Positions 8,611 through 17,413 of a stretch of DNA of 64,000 bases are shown piece after piece. Each line of letters starts with the position of its first letter. The stretch's first letter is position 1. Under the pieces are notes generated by a model. It was not told where the DNA came from, made no database searches, and was given only the letters and a program-made list of their open reading frames with translations. Made by a program: the position numbers and the translations under genes. The stretch is taken from contig JAIUOO010000001.1 in NCBI GenBank assembly GCA_020161695.1, positions 310,001 to 374,000 on the forward strand, read 5' to 3'. The stretch is from Pseudomonadota bacterium. Its GTDB lineage: Bacteria > Pseudomonadota > Alphaproteobacteria > Rhizobiales > Phreatobacteraceae.

Positions 8611-10314
8611 ATGACCGATGCCGCCACCCTCGCCCGCCGCATCGCGCAGGGACGCGGTGCGGCGCCTGCCGATCTCGTCATCCGCAACGTCCGGCTCTAC
8701 GACCTCGTCACCGGCAACCTAATGCCGACCGACATCGCCATCTGCGGCGACACCATCGTCGGCGCCTATGGCGGCTATCAGGGTGCGCGGATCATCGAGG
8801 GGCGCGGCCGCATCGCGGTGCCGGGCTTCATCGACACGCATCTTCACGTCGAGTCCTCGCTGGTCACGCCGATGGAGTTCGACCGCTGCGTCGCCCGCCA
8901 CGGCGTCACCACGGCGATCTGCGACCCGCACGAGATCGCCAACGTGCTGGGCCGCACCGCCTTCGACTACATGCTGGAGGGCGCCAGCCGCACGGTGATG
9001 GACCTGCGCGTGCAATTGTCCTCCTGCGTCCCCGCGACGCATCTGGAGACCTCCGGCGCGCGGCTGGAGGCGGCGGACCTCGTCCCCTATCGCGACCATC
9101 CCAAGGTGATCGGCCTCGCGGAATTCATGAACTTCCCCGGCGTGGTCCATGCCGATCCCGCCTGCCTCGCCAAGATCGAAGCCTTTTCCGACCGGCACAT
9201 CGACGGCCATGCGCCGCTGCTGCGCGGCCTCGACCTCAACGGCTATATCGCGGCCGGCATCCGGACCGACCACGAGACGACGACCATCGACGAGGCGCTG
9301 GAGAAGATCCAGAAGGGCATGACCATCCTGATCCGCGAGGGATCGGTGTCGAAGGACCTGCACGCCCTGGCGCCGCTTCTCTCCATCGCGACCTCGCCCT
9401 TCCTCGCCTTCTGCACCGACGACCGCAATCCGCTCGACATCGCCGAGGAAGGCCATCTCGACTTCATCATCCGCACGGCGATCCGGCTCGGCGTGCCGCC
9501 GCTCGCCGCCTACCGCTCAGCCTCGCTGACGGCCGCAACGGCCTTCGGCCTCTCCGACCGTGGCATCATCGCGCCGGGCAAGCGGGCCGACATCCTGCTG
9601 CTGGACGACCTCGAAGCCTGCGCCGTCTCGGACGTGGTCGCCGGCGGCGTGCTGATCGGGCCCGATGCCTATGCCGGCAAGGCCCCGGTCGCGCCGGTCG
9701 GGCTCGACAGCATGAAGGCGCGCACCGTGAGCGCGACCGACTTCCGGGTGCCGGCTGCGGGGCCGGGCGCGCGGGTCATCGGCGTCATCCCCGGCAAGAT
9801 CATCACCGAGGATCTGCGAATGGAGCTGCCGGTGCGCAGCGGCGAGATGCTCTGCGATTTCGACAAGGACGCGGTAAAGGTCGCGGTCGTGGCGCGGCAC
9901 GGCATCAACGACAATATCGGCCGCGGCTTCGTCCATGGCTTCGGGCTGAAGCGCGGCGCCATCGCCTCCTCCATCGGCCATGACAGCCACAATATCTGCG
10001 TCGTCGGCGCGAGCGACGAGGACATGGCCGTGGCGGTGAACCGGCTGGTGGCGATCCGCGGCGGTTTCGTCGTGGTGGAAGGCGGGGAAGTGCGCGCCGA
10101 ACTGCCGCTGCCCATTGCCGGCCTGATGAGTGACCGCCCCTATGAGGAGCTGATCGCCCCGCTGGAGGCGCTGCGCCATGCCGCGAAGGCTCTCGGCGTC
10201 GTGCTGGCCGAACCCTTCCTGCAGGTCGCCTTCCTGCCGCTGCCGGTGATTCCGCACCTGAAGATCAGCGACCGGGGGCTGGTGGACGTGAACAGGTTCG
10301 AACTGATCGGGTGA
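8611..10314 (+). CDS. ade: adenine deaminase
   Basis: A 567-residue amidohydrolase that converts adenine to hypoxanthine and ammonia in purine salvage. The N-terminal part carries the metal-binding [13 protein letters not shown] motif (HxH at the first strand), then [27 protein letters not shown] and HETT, typical of the Ade branch. The long C-terminal domain, with [11 protein letters not shown] and [18 protein letters not shown], is also specific to Ade rather than to dihydroorotases or cytosine deaminase. The ATG at 8611 has GAGGTG just upstream, overlapping the end of the preceding gene. Length is normal for alphaproteobacteria. Confidence 0.95.
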   Translation: MTDAATLARRIAQGRGAAPADLVIRNVRLYDLVTGNLMPTDIAICGDTIVGAYGGYQGARIIEGRGRIAVPGFIDTHLHVESSLVTPMEFDRCVARHGVTTAICDPHEIANVLGRTAFDYMLEGASRTVMDLRVQLSSCVPATHLETSGARLEAADLVPYRDHPKVIGLAEFMNFPGVVHADPACLAKIEAFSDRHIDGHAPLLRGLDLNGYIAAGIRTDHETTTIDEALEKIQKGMTILIREGSVSKDLHALAPLLSIATSPFLAFCTDDRNPLDIAEEGHLDFIIRTAIRLGVPPLAAYRSASLTAATAFGLSDRGIIAPGKRADILLLDDLEACAVSDVVAGGVLIGPDAYAGKAPVAPVGLDSMKARTVSATDFRVPAAGPGARVIGVIPGKIITEDLRMELPVRSGEMLCDFDKDAVKVAVVARHGINDNIGRGFVHGFGLKRGAIASSIGHDSHNICVVGASDEDMAVAVNRLVAIRGGFVVVEGGEVRAELPLPIAGLMSDRPYEELIAPLEALRHAAKALGVVLAEPFLQVAFLPLPVIPHLKISDRGLVDVNRFELIG

Positions 10315-10358
10315 GCCGGTAGCCCGTCGGAAGACTCGACTATGACGCGAAGGCGCAG

Positions 10359-10494
10359 TTTCACCCTCCCCTGGATGGGGAGGGTCGAGCGAGCGAAGTG
10401 AGATCGGGGTGGGGTGAACCGTGCAGCGAGAGCATCAAGACCACCCCACCCCGCGCCTTGCGGCGCGACCCTCCCCATCCAGGGGAGGGTGAAA
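10359..10494. repeat. long palindromic intergenic element (REP-like), copy 1
   Basis: Perfect 29-bp inverted arms occupy 10359-10387 and 10466-10494. Inside them a second inverted pair (CGGGGTGGGGTG with CACCCCACCCCG) extends the foldback. The element fills the space between ade and the MFS gene. Its CCTCCCC/GGGGAGG style resembles the palindromes at 43.7 and 46.2 kb, suggesting a dispersed repeat family. It could also act as a bidirectional transcription stop. Confidence 0.75.
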
Positions 10495-10586
10495 GGGAGC
10501 CTCGTCGCCCACCGCAGGAAACGGGTGGAGAGATCGGGTGTCGCGGCGGCCTACGCCATGACACCAAGCCTCCTGGAGGCTTGACC

Positions 10587-11825
10587 ATGACCGATACCAC
10601 CGAAACCGGGGCCGCAGCGGCCCCCTCCCCGTTCACCCGGCTGCTGGCGACCGCGGGTTTCGTCCAGTTCGCCGACCAGATCGCGCTGGCAGCCCTGCCG
10701 ATCACCGCCGTTCTCGCGCTCGGCGCCGGTCCCGGCCTCGTCGGCGCGCTGGTCGCGGCGCAGACCGCCGCCTGGCTCATCGTCTCGCTGCCGGCCGGCG
10801 TGATCGTCGACCGCATGCCGAAGAAGCGCGTGCTCAAGGCGGCGCTGACGATCAGCCTCCTTGCCGCCACTTCGGCCATGATCGCGGCCGTCTGGGCGAG
10901 CGTCGCGTTGCTCGCCATCGCCGCCTTCCTTGCCGCCGCAGGCACCGTGACCTTCGTGCTGGTGCAGATCGGGCTCATCCCGAAACTGGTGACGCCCGAT
11001 GTGCTGCCGCGCGCCAATGCCCGCATCGAGCTCGCCCGCGCCAGCGCCAGCGCGGCCGCCCCCTTCATCGTCGGGCAGCTCGCGACCCACGTCTCGCCGC
11101 TCGCCGGCTATCCGCTCGCCGCGCTGCTCGCGCTCGCGGCGCTCGCATGCGCCATGACCATCCGGATCGACGACGAGGCCGCGCCAGCCGCCGCAAAGCC
11201 CCCGGTCCTCAAGGCCATTGCCGAGGGGGCCCGCTTCGTCCTCGCCGATCCGCTCTTGCGCGCCATTGGCCTCTGCGCCGTGTTCTGGAACTTCGCCTTC
11301 GTCGCTCTGCTCGCGGTCTTCATCCCCTTCGCGTTGACGCGGCTCGGCACGGACGCCGCCGGCGCGGGCCTCGCGCAGGGCATCAACGGCCTCGGCATGA
11401 TCCTCGCCGCCGCCGTCGCTCCCGCCATCTTCGCGCGGGTCGAGCCACGCGCGATCCTGCTGTTCGGCCCGGTTTCCTCGGCGCTCGGCGCCGTCATGAT
11501 GGTCCTTGCCCCCTCCTTCGGCGGCATCGTGCTGGCCGCCCTCGCCTTCGGCATCATCGGTTTCGGCCCGATGCTCTGGCTGGTCATGCAGACCTCCGTG
11601 CGCCAGATCGTCACGCCGCCGGCCCTGATGGGCCGCGTCACCGCGACGATCCAGGTGGCGATCTACGGCGTCCGGCCCATCGGGGCGCTGGCGGGCGGCC
11701 TCGTCGGGCAATATGCCGGGCTGGACGCGGCTGTTGTCATGGTGGCGGCCGCCTTTGCCGCCTCGGCGCTGGTCTCCCTCGCATCGCCGCTGGCGCGCCT
11801 GAAGCAGATGCCGGCTGCGGCATGA
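10587..11825 (+). CDS. MFS transporter, EntS-like exporter family
   Basis: A 412-residue major facilitator protein with about 12 hydrophobic segments. The loop between spans 2 and 3 reads [14 protein letters not shown], the motif-A region of the family, and the overall pattern matches the MFS_3 or EntS-like efflux group. Substrate is unknown; siderophore or drug export are the usual possibilities. GGAGG lies about seven bases before the ATG at 10587. Upstream is the palindromic element, so it is probably transcribed separately from ade. Confidence 0.82.
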   Translation: MTDTTETGAAAAPSPFTRLLATAGFVQFADQIALAALPITAVLALGAGPGLVGALVAAQTAAWLIVSLPAGVIVDRMPKKRVLKAALTISLLAATSAMIAAVWASVALLAIAAFLAAAGTVTFVLVQIGLIPKLVTPDVLPRANARIELARASASAAAPFIVGQLATHVSPLAGYPLAALLALAALACAMTIRIDDEAAPAAAKPPVLKAIAEGARFVLADPLLRAIGLCAVFWNFAFVALLAVFIPFALTRLGTDAAGAGLAQGINGLGMILAAAVAPAIFARVEPRAILLFGPVSSALGAVMMVLAPSFGGIVLAALAFGIIGFGPMLWLVMQTSVRQIVTPPALMGRVTATIQVAIYGVRPIGALAGGLVGQYAGLDAAVVMVAAAFAASALVSLASPLARLKQMPAAA

Positions 11826-11910
11826 CAGCAATCCTCCGACGTTCGGGCGCTTGGCGACCCCAAGCCTTTGGCCTAAGACACCCCGATCCCTTTCGTCCGA
11901 GGACCCTGTC

Positions 11911-13125
11911 ATGGCTGTCGCCCAGCTCCACCCCGCCACCGGCTATGTGAAGGACAACGAGGAGTTCAACTGGGAAGACCCGCTGAACCTCGACGGCATG
12001 CTGACCGAAGAAGAGCGCATGGTGCAGGAGACCGCCCGCACCTATTGCCTGGAGAAGCTGCTGCCGCGCGTCACCTCGGCCTTCCTCGAGGAGCGCTTCG
12101 ACCGCGAGATCATGAGCGAGATGGGCGAGCTCGGCCTGCTCGGCTCGACCCTGCCGGCAGAATATGGCGGCGCCGATCTCGGCTACGTCGCCTACGGGCT
12201 CATCGCCCGCGAGGTGGAGCGCGTCGATTCCGGCTACCGCTCGGCCTGCTCGGTGCAGTCCTCGCTGGTCATGTATCCGATCTACGCCTACGGCTCCGAG
12301 GAGCAGCGCAAGAAGTACCTGCCGAAGCTCGCCTCGGGCGAGTGGGTCGGCTGCTTCGGCCTGACCGAGCCCGATGCCGGCTCCGACCCGGCCGGCATGA
12401 AGACCCGCGCGACCAAGGTCGATGGCGGCTACATCCTCAAGGGCTCGAAGATGTGGATCACCAACTCGCCGATCTCGGATCTGGCGGTGGTCTGGGCGAA
12501 GACCGACGAGGCCATTCGCGGCTTCGTCGTCGAGCGCGGCATGAAGGGCTTCTCGACCCCGAAGATCGAAGGCAAGGTTTCGCTCCGCGCCTCCATCACC
12601 GGCGAGATCGTGCTGGACGACGTGTTCGTGCCGGCCGAGAACATGCTGCCGAACGCCAAGGGCCTGTCAGGTCCGTTCGGCTGTCTCAACCGCGCCCGCT
12701 ACGGCATCGCCTGGGGCGCCATGGGCGCGGCCGAGGACTGCTGGCACCGCGCGCGCCAGTACACGCTCGACCGCAAGCAGTTCGGCAAGCCGCTGGCGGC
12801 CACCCAGCTGGTCCAGAAGAAGCTCGCGGACATGCAGACCGAGATCACCCTCGGCCTGCACGGCGCGCTGCGCCTCGGCCGCCTGATGGAGGACCACAAC
12901 TTCGCCCCGCAGGCCATCTCGCTGATGAAGCGCAACAATTGCGGCAAGGCGCTCGACATCGCCCGCCTCGCCCGCGACATGCATGGCGGCAACGGCATCT
13001 CGGCCGAGTACCACGTCATCCGCCACATGGTGAACCTCGAGACGGTCAACACCTATGAGGGCGCGCACGACGTCCACGCGCTGATCCTCGGCCGCGCGCA
13101 GACGGGCATCCAGGCGTTCTTCTGA
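11911..13125 (+). CDS. gcdH: glutaryl-CoA dehydrogenase
   Basis: A 404-residue acyl-CoA dehydrogenase that oxidises and decarboxylates glutaryl-CoA to crotonyl-CoA in lysine, hydroxylysine and tryptophan breakdown. GcdH-type stretches run through the protein: [63 protein letters not shown] and [17 protein letters not shown]. The catalytic base is Glu383 in [15 protein letters not shown]. The start at 11911 gives the normal family N-terminus. A strong terminator follows, so this ends the transcription unit. Confidence 0.95.
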   Translation: MAVAQLHPATGYVKDNEEFNWEDPLNLDGMLTEEERMVQETARTYCLEKLLPRVTSAFLEERFDREIMSEMGELGLLGSTLPAEYGGADLGYVAYGLIAREVERVDSGYRSACSVQSSLVMYPIYAYGSEEQRKKYLPKLASGEWVGCFGLTEPDAGSDPAGMKTRATKVDGGYILKGSKMWITNSPISDLAVVWAKTDEAIRGFVVERGMKGFSTPKIEGKVSLRASITGEIVLDDVFVPAENMLPNAKGLSGPFGCLNRARYGIAWGAMGAAEDCWHRARQYTLDRKQFGKPLAATQLVQKKLADMQTEITLGLHGALRLGRLMEDHNFAPQAISLMKRNNCGKALDIARLARDMHGGNGISAEYHVIRHMVNLETVNTYEGAHDVHALILGRAQTGIQAFF

Positions 13126-13150
13126 TCGCCCCGATCAACCGAGATAAGGC

Positions 13151-13176
13151 AAAGCCCGGCCACAGCGCCGGGCTTT
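13151..13176 (+). terminator. rho-independent terminator after gcdH
   Basis: A perfect 10-bp stem (AAAGCCCGGC with GCCGGGCTTT) around a 6-base loop, ending in CTTTGTCGTT. It lies 25 bases after the gcdH stop. Because the next gene runs the other way, it may also serve the cytochrome gene from the minus strand, where the A-run of the left arm becomes the T-run. Confidence 0.85.
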
Positions 13177-13211
13177 GTCGTTCAGACGCCGGGGCGCCTT
13201 GGCCGACCGGC

Positions 13212-13568
13212 CTATCGGCGCTGCGGGCGCGCGCCCGGATCGGTCTGGATCGACATGAGATAGGCGACGATGGCCGCCGCGCGCTCGGGCGAGAACGTGA
13301 ACTCCGGCATGGCCGGGTGGCCGGACGTGAACCCCTCCGCGAGTGCCTCCTCGAGCACATCGACAGGATAGCGCTTGCTCAGTTCGCGAAACGGCGGCGC
13401 GCCGGGATAGCGGCTGGCATCATCCCTGCCAACGGCATGGCAAAGGGCACAGTGCTGGCGCACGAGCACCTCGCCCCGCTGCACAAGGACACGCTGGCTC
13501 TGGGCAGCAGCCGGGCCGGCGCCGAACATGGCAACCGCGAGAACGAGGGCGGCGGTGCGGCAGAGCAT
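13212..13568 (-). CDS. small secreted cytochrome c family protein
   Basis: A 118-residue class I cytochrome c with a signal peptide (LCRTAALVLAVAMFGAGPAAA) and one heme site, CALCH. The likely distal methionine ligand is in GHPAMPEFTFS. The C-terminal helix contains IVAYLMSIQ, common in single-heme electron carriers. Start 13568 has GAGGA upstream. It would be matured by the Ccm system encoded at 29-33 kb. Its electron partner cannot be read from the surroundings. Confidence 0.85.
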   Translation of the reverse strand: MLCRTAALVLAVAMFGAGPAAAQSQRVLVQRGEVLVRQHCALCHAVGRDDASRYPGAPPFRELSKRYPVDVLEEALAEGFTSGHPAMPEFTFSPERAAAIVAYLMSIQTDPGARPQRR

Positions 13569-13640
13569 GATGATCCTCGCGCGCGGAATGCACTGTCCGC
13601 CAAGCAAGCACGCTTGCCTTGCCGGCGGCTTTGCGGTCGA

Positions 13641-14465
13641 TCAATAGGCCAGCCGGACCAGTTCCGCCGTCAGCTCGGACGCCGGATCGGCAAACGGCGC
13701 GATCACCGTGAAATGGTTCGCCCCGGCCACCACGATCTCTTTCGTCACGACGCCCATCGGCCGCCAGGCGTCGACGAGTGCCCGGGTCTGGCGGTGATAC
13801 TCGGACGATTCCTCGCCGCCCACGACCGCCGTCACCTTCAGCCCCTCCGGCGGCGACCAGACCAGCGGCGAGGCGCGCGAGGCCTGCCCGACATCCATGC
13901 CGAGGGCCTTGTTGATCGAGGTGCGGACGAGCGGCGCCAGGTGAAACAGGCCCGATACCGGCATGGCCGCCGCGATGATCGACGCCGCCTCGCCGATCCA
14001 GGGCCAGTTCGCCCCCGCGAGGCAGGCCGCGAGATGCCCGCCGGCCGAATGGCCGAAGGGCAGCACCTTTCGGCCGGTCCGCCGGTAGAGTTCCCGCGCG
14101 CAGGCGATGGACTGGTCGACAATCTCGCCAAGCGCGACCTGCGGGCAGAGATCGTAGCTCATCACGGCGACATCCAGCCCGTGCGCGTTGGCGCCTTCGG
14201 CCATGTGACTGAAGAAGCCCTTGTCCAGCGCCTGCCAGTAGCCGCCGTGGATGAACAGGAGGACCGGCGCGCCGGCGCGCGGGCTCGCGGCCGGGAACCA
14301 GTCGTAGCGGTGCCGCTCGCCGGTGCCGTAGGCCTCGTCGAGCGCCGCGTCACTGCGTGCGGCCCGGAAAGCCGCCGCATCACCCGCCCAGCCCGCGATG
14401 ATGGCCGGATGCTCCGGCACGCGGGCGCGGTTGTTGTACTCGGCTTCGAGGTCGATCTGCGTCAT
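13641..14465 (-). CDS. alpha/beta hydrolase, kynurenine formamidase-like
   Basis: A 274-residue alpha/beta hydrolase. The oxyanion motif FIHGGYWQ and the nucleophile elbow GHSAGG are both present, with a histidine in GANHFTVI near the C-terminus as the probable third catalytic residue. HGGYW plus GHSAGG is typical of the BD-FAE and N-formylkynurenine formamidase branch, so an arylformamidase or small-ester hydrolase is likely. Substrate is not provable from sequence. The start lies 20 bases after the stop of the secreted PG-binding-like protein, and the two read as one operon. Confidence 0.8.
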   Translation of the reverse strand: MTQIDLEAEYNNRARVPEHPAIIAGWAGDAAAFRAARSDAALDEAYGTGERHRYDWFPAASPRAGAPVLLFIHGGYWQALDKGFFSHMAEGANAHGLDVAVMSYDLCPQVALGEIVDQSIACARELYRRTGRKVLPFGHSAGGHLAACLAGANWPWIGEAASIIAAAMPVSGLFHLAPLVRTSINKALGMDVGQASRASPLVWSPPEGLKVTAVVGGEESSEYHRQTRALVDAWRPMGVVTKEIVVAGANHFTVIAPFADPASELTAELVRLAY

Positions 14466-14484
14466 GGACGGCACCGCTTGAGGA

Positions 14485-15852
14485 TCAGCCGCCCGGACAG
14501 CGCCGCATGACCTCGCCGTCGAGGTCGATGCGGTCGTCGTCCAGACGCTTGATCGGCACCGTACGGCCTGCCGTCTCCACGACATAGTCGCCATCCGACA
14601 GGCCGACCCCCGCAATTGCGAGTTCGGCCTCGCCGGCCACCCGCAGGCTGCGCGCGGTGATGCGCGTCACCCGCTCGCCGCCGGCCTTGCAGGCGGCTTC
14701 GTCGCCGAACGTGCCCTCGAAGCCGAACACCCGCGCCGTCGATGTTCCCGGCAGCGCGCCGAGCGCCGTCCATGTGGCGATGGCCTGCTCGATGTCGGCG
14801 GGACAGGAGGCGGCCGGGTCGGAAAAGACACCGCCGAGCAGCGTCGAGGCGAGGCGCGTGGTGCCCCGGTTGAACGAGCAGGCGTGCACGGCCTGCGCCG
14901 CAAGGTCGATGGTCACCGAGACCAGCCGCTCGTCGGGCCGGTAGGTGCCCGAGACGAACAGGACATCGCCGCGCCGCTCGACCGGCGTCGTCAGCGTCAT
15001 CTTGAGCGTCCAGCCGAGCTCCTCGGCCGGCAGGAGGGCCGACAAGGCATCCGAGAGCGCCGCGAAGTGGAAGAAGCGATAGCCGCGCTCGATGCGCTCG
15101 TTCGGCTGGCGGCCGACCCACCAGGCCAGCGGCTGCAACGGCGCGGCGATGACCAGCCGCTCGAACCGCATCGGCTCGCCCGGCCCGAGCGACCAGCGCG
15201 CGTCGATCAGGCCATTGCGGGCGAGCGCGGTGACCACGAGGCGGCCGTTCTCCACCACGAAGTTCGGCTGCGTGGTGCAACTGTCCTCCAGATCGGTCAC
15301 GGCCAGCCGATCCCGCGCGACCGTGACATAGACCCGCCCGGCCTCGCAGCCGGCGGTTTCCCGCGTTCCCTGCAGCACCACGATATCGGCGTCGCCGACC
15401 TGAACGACCTTCGGTTCACAGCACGCCGCGAAGGCCGCGAGGCCGGCATCGACCCTGACGCCGCCGCGGCTGACGCGCCGGCCATCGATGAAACCGGCTG
15501 GCGCATCAGCCGACCGGTAGGTGTGGATGCCGAGCGTGCCGAAGCGCGTCACGATCGCCTGGCTGTCCGACACGCGGGCAAGCCCCGCGCGGATGCGGAC
15601 TTCGAGGTCGACGTCGCGCACCAGCGCACCGAAATGGCGGAACGCCCGCTCGGGCGGGTCGTCGAACCCGGCCTGCCGCAGATAGGCCGCTATGGCCTCG
15701 GTCAGCTTGCCCGATTGCTCGCCGTCGATGGGACCGGAATAGAGGCCGAGCTTCGTGAGATTCTCCTGGAGGGCGCGCGTCTCCGTCTCCTGCGCCCGCG
15801 CCGGTATTGTCATGCAGGCGAGAACCGCCAGCAGGACCGCGAGCAAGCGCAT
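14485..15852 (-). CDS. secreted protein with N-terminal peptidoglycan-binding-like domain
   Basis: A 455-residue exported protein with signal peptide LLAVLLAVLACMTIPARAQ. Right after it, ALQENLTKLGLYSGPIDGEQSGKL resembles a PG_binding_1 repeat (residues about 25-65). The remaining 380 residues hold several paired cysteines (ACCEP, AGCEAG, DSCTT, HACSF, ASCPAD, AACKAG), suggesting a disulfide-rich periplasmic fold I do not recognise. The start at 15852 is fixed by the signal peptide; open sequence further upstream is repetitive and not protein-like. It is the first gene of a two-gene unit with the hydrolase and is divergent from the CDF transporter. Confidence 0.65.
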   Translation of the reverse strand: MRLLAVLLAVLACMTIPARAQETETRALQENLTKLGLYSGPIDGEQSGKLTEAIAAYLRQAGFDDPPERAFRHFGALVRDVDLEVRIRAGLARVSDSQAIVTRFGTLGIHTYRSADAPAGFIDGRRVSRGGVRVDAGLAAFAACCEPKVVQVGDADIVVLQGTRETAGCEAGRVYVTVARDRLAVTDLEDSCTTQPNFVVENGRLVVTALARNGLIDARWSLGPGEPMRFERLVIAAPLQPLAWWVGRQPNERIERGYRFFHFAALSDALSALLPAEELGWTLKMTLTTPVERRGDVLFVSGTYRPDERLVSVTIDLAAQAVHACSFNRGTTRLASTLLGGVFSDPAASCPADIEQAIATWTALGALPGTSTARVFGFEGTFGDEAACKAGGERVTRITARSLRVAGEAELAIAGVGLSDGDYVVETAGRTVPIKRLDDDRIDLDGEVMRRCPGG

Positions 15853-15976
15853 CGCGCGGGCCGCGATTTGACCCGTGCCGCCGGGCACCGTAACGGTCTC
15901 GCCGTGCGGGCGGGCACGGCCCCCGCACCCGGTGCGGTCTCTCGCGTCGGTCCGGCTCATCGCGTCAGTCAGTCCC

Positions 15977-17371
15977 ATGGCATCGGTCAAGCAAAAGGCA
16001 GCCCTCGCATCCATCGCCGTCACCGTCGGCCTGACGCTGGCCAAGGCGGCGGTCGGCTTCGCCAGCGGCTCCATCGCCATTCTGGCGGAGGCCGCCCACG
16101 GCATCGTGGACACGGCCGCGACCCTGCTCACCTTCTATGCCGTGCGTCTCGCCGACAAGCCCGCCGATGAAGAGCATCAATATGGCCACGGCAAGGTGGA
16201 ATCCATCGCGGCGCTGGCGGAAACCGCCTTCCTCTTCCTCGTCTCCGGCATCGTCATCACCGAGGCCGTGAGGCGGCTGTGGGACGGCGGCCATGCGGTC
16301 CAGGTGACGCCGATCATGGCGGGCCTGATGATCGCCGTCATCGCCATCGATTTCTGGCGCGTGCGGATCATGGGCCGCATCGCCAGGGAGACCGGCAGCC
16401 ACGCGCTGGAATCTGGCGCCCTGCATTTCGCTTCCGACATGGCGAGCTCGGCCGTGGTGCTCGCCGGCCTGCTGTTCGTCTGGCTGGGCTTTCCCAAGGC
16501 CGACGCGATTGCCGCCATCGTCGTCGCCATCCTGATCTGCGCGATGAGCTGGAAGCTCGGCCGCCGCACCATTGACACGCTGATGGACCGGGCGCCGAAG
16601 GGCGCGACGGAGGCGATCCGCGAGGCTGTTGAGGCAGTGCCGGGCGTGGTTTCGCTGGATCAGCTCCGGCTGCGCGAGGTCGGCCCGGAAACGCTCGCGG
16701 AGATCGGCGTCACGGTGAACCGGACCCTGCCGCTCGAACGGGTGTTCGAGATCAAGGAGGCGATCACCGAGGCTGCGGCGAGAGCCTTCGCCGGCACCGT
16801 GCCGACCGTCACGGCCAATCCCGTTGCCCTCGACGACGAAACCGTCATGGAGCGCGTCCACCTGACCGCGCGCCGGCATAATCTCGCGGTCCATCATGTC
16901 ACCGTGCAGCATCTCGGCGAGAAGCTCTGCGTCGGGCTCGACCTCGAGGTCGATGGCGACCTGTCGCTCGGCGAGGCGCACGACATTGCCAGCCGGCTCG
17001 AACAGGCGATCCGCGGCGAGCTCGGCGCCGACGCCGAGGTCGAGACGCATATCGAGCCGCTGCAGGCCGAGATGCTCGCCGGTTCGGACGGCGAGGCCGC
17101 GCTCGTCTCGGAGCTTGCCGACAGCCTGAAGGGGCTCGCCGCCGGGACCGGGCCGATCACCGACATCCACAGCGTCCGCGCCCGCGAGACCGGCCAGGGG
17201 ATCGTCGTCACCTATCACTGCCGCGCCAATCCCGCGCTCCGCATCGCCGAGGTCCACGAGGCCGTCGACCAGATCGAGCGCCGCTTCCGCAGGGCCCATC
17301 CGAAGGTCATCCGGATGGTCGGCCATGCCGAGCCGATCCGCCCCCTTTCACCGGGCGGCGCGCGCCCATAG
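15977..17371 (+). CDS. cation diffusion facilitator (CDF) metal exporter with extended C-terminus
   Basis: A 464-residue CDF-family metal/proton antiporter of the inner membrane. The core (about residues 1-205) has the six spans. The metal site is readable: His41 and Asp45 in AHGIVD (span 2), and His150 and Asp154 in HFASD (span 5). HxxxD in both spans is the pattern associated with zinc preference, whereas FieF has DxxxD in span 2. HQYGHGK follows span 2, as usual. CDF proteins are normally near 300 residues. This one continues with what look like three successive ferredoxin-like cytoplasmic domains (about 207-290, 290-372, 375-460), each with a strand-helix-strand pattern and a Val-His or Ile-Glu repeat. 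Confidence 0.9.
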   Translation: MASVKQKAALASIAVTVGLTLAKAAVGFASGSIAILAEAAHGIVDTAATLLTFYAVRLADKPADEEHQYGHGKVESIAALAETAFLFLVSGIVITEAVRRLWDGGHAVQVTPIMAGLMIAVIAIDFWRVRIMGRIARETGSHALESGALHFASDMASSAVVLAGLLFVWLGFPKADAIAAIVVAILICAMSWKLGRRTIDTLMDRAPKGATEAIREAVEAVPGVVSLDQLRLREVGPETLAEIGVTVNRTLPLERVFEIKEAITEAAARAFAGTVPTVTANPVALDDETVMERVHLTARRHNLAVHHVTVQHLGEKLCVGLDLEVDGDLSLGEAHDIASRLEQAIRGELGADAEVETHIEPLQAEMLAGSDGEAALVSELADSLKGLAAGTGPITDIHSVRARETGQGIVVTYHCRANPALRIAEVHEAVDQIERRFRRAHPKVIRMVGHAEPIRPLSPGGARP

Positions 17372-17413
17372 CTTCGTCGCTCGAATCGCGACGACGGACA
17401 GAAGGACGAGACC

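Noticed and set aside
10466..10586. Upstream extension of the MFS gene into the palindromic element.
   Set aside because: The frame is open but non-conserved and repeat-derived. ATG 10587 has a good ribosome binding site and precedes the first membrane span.
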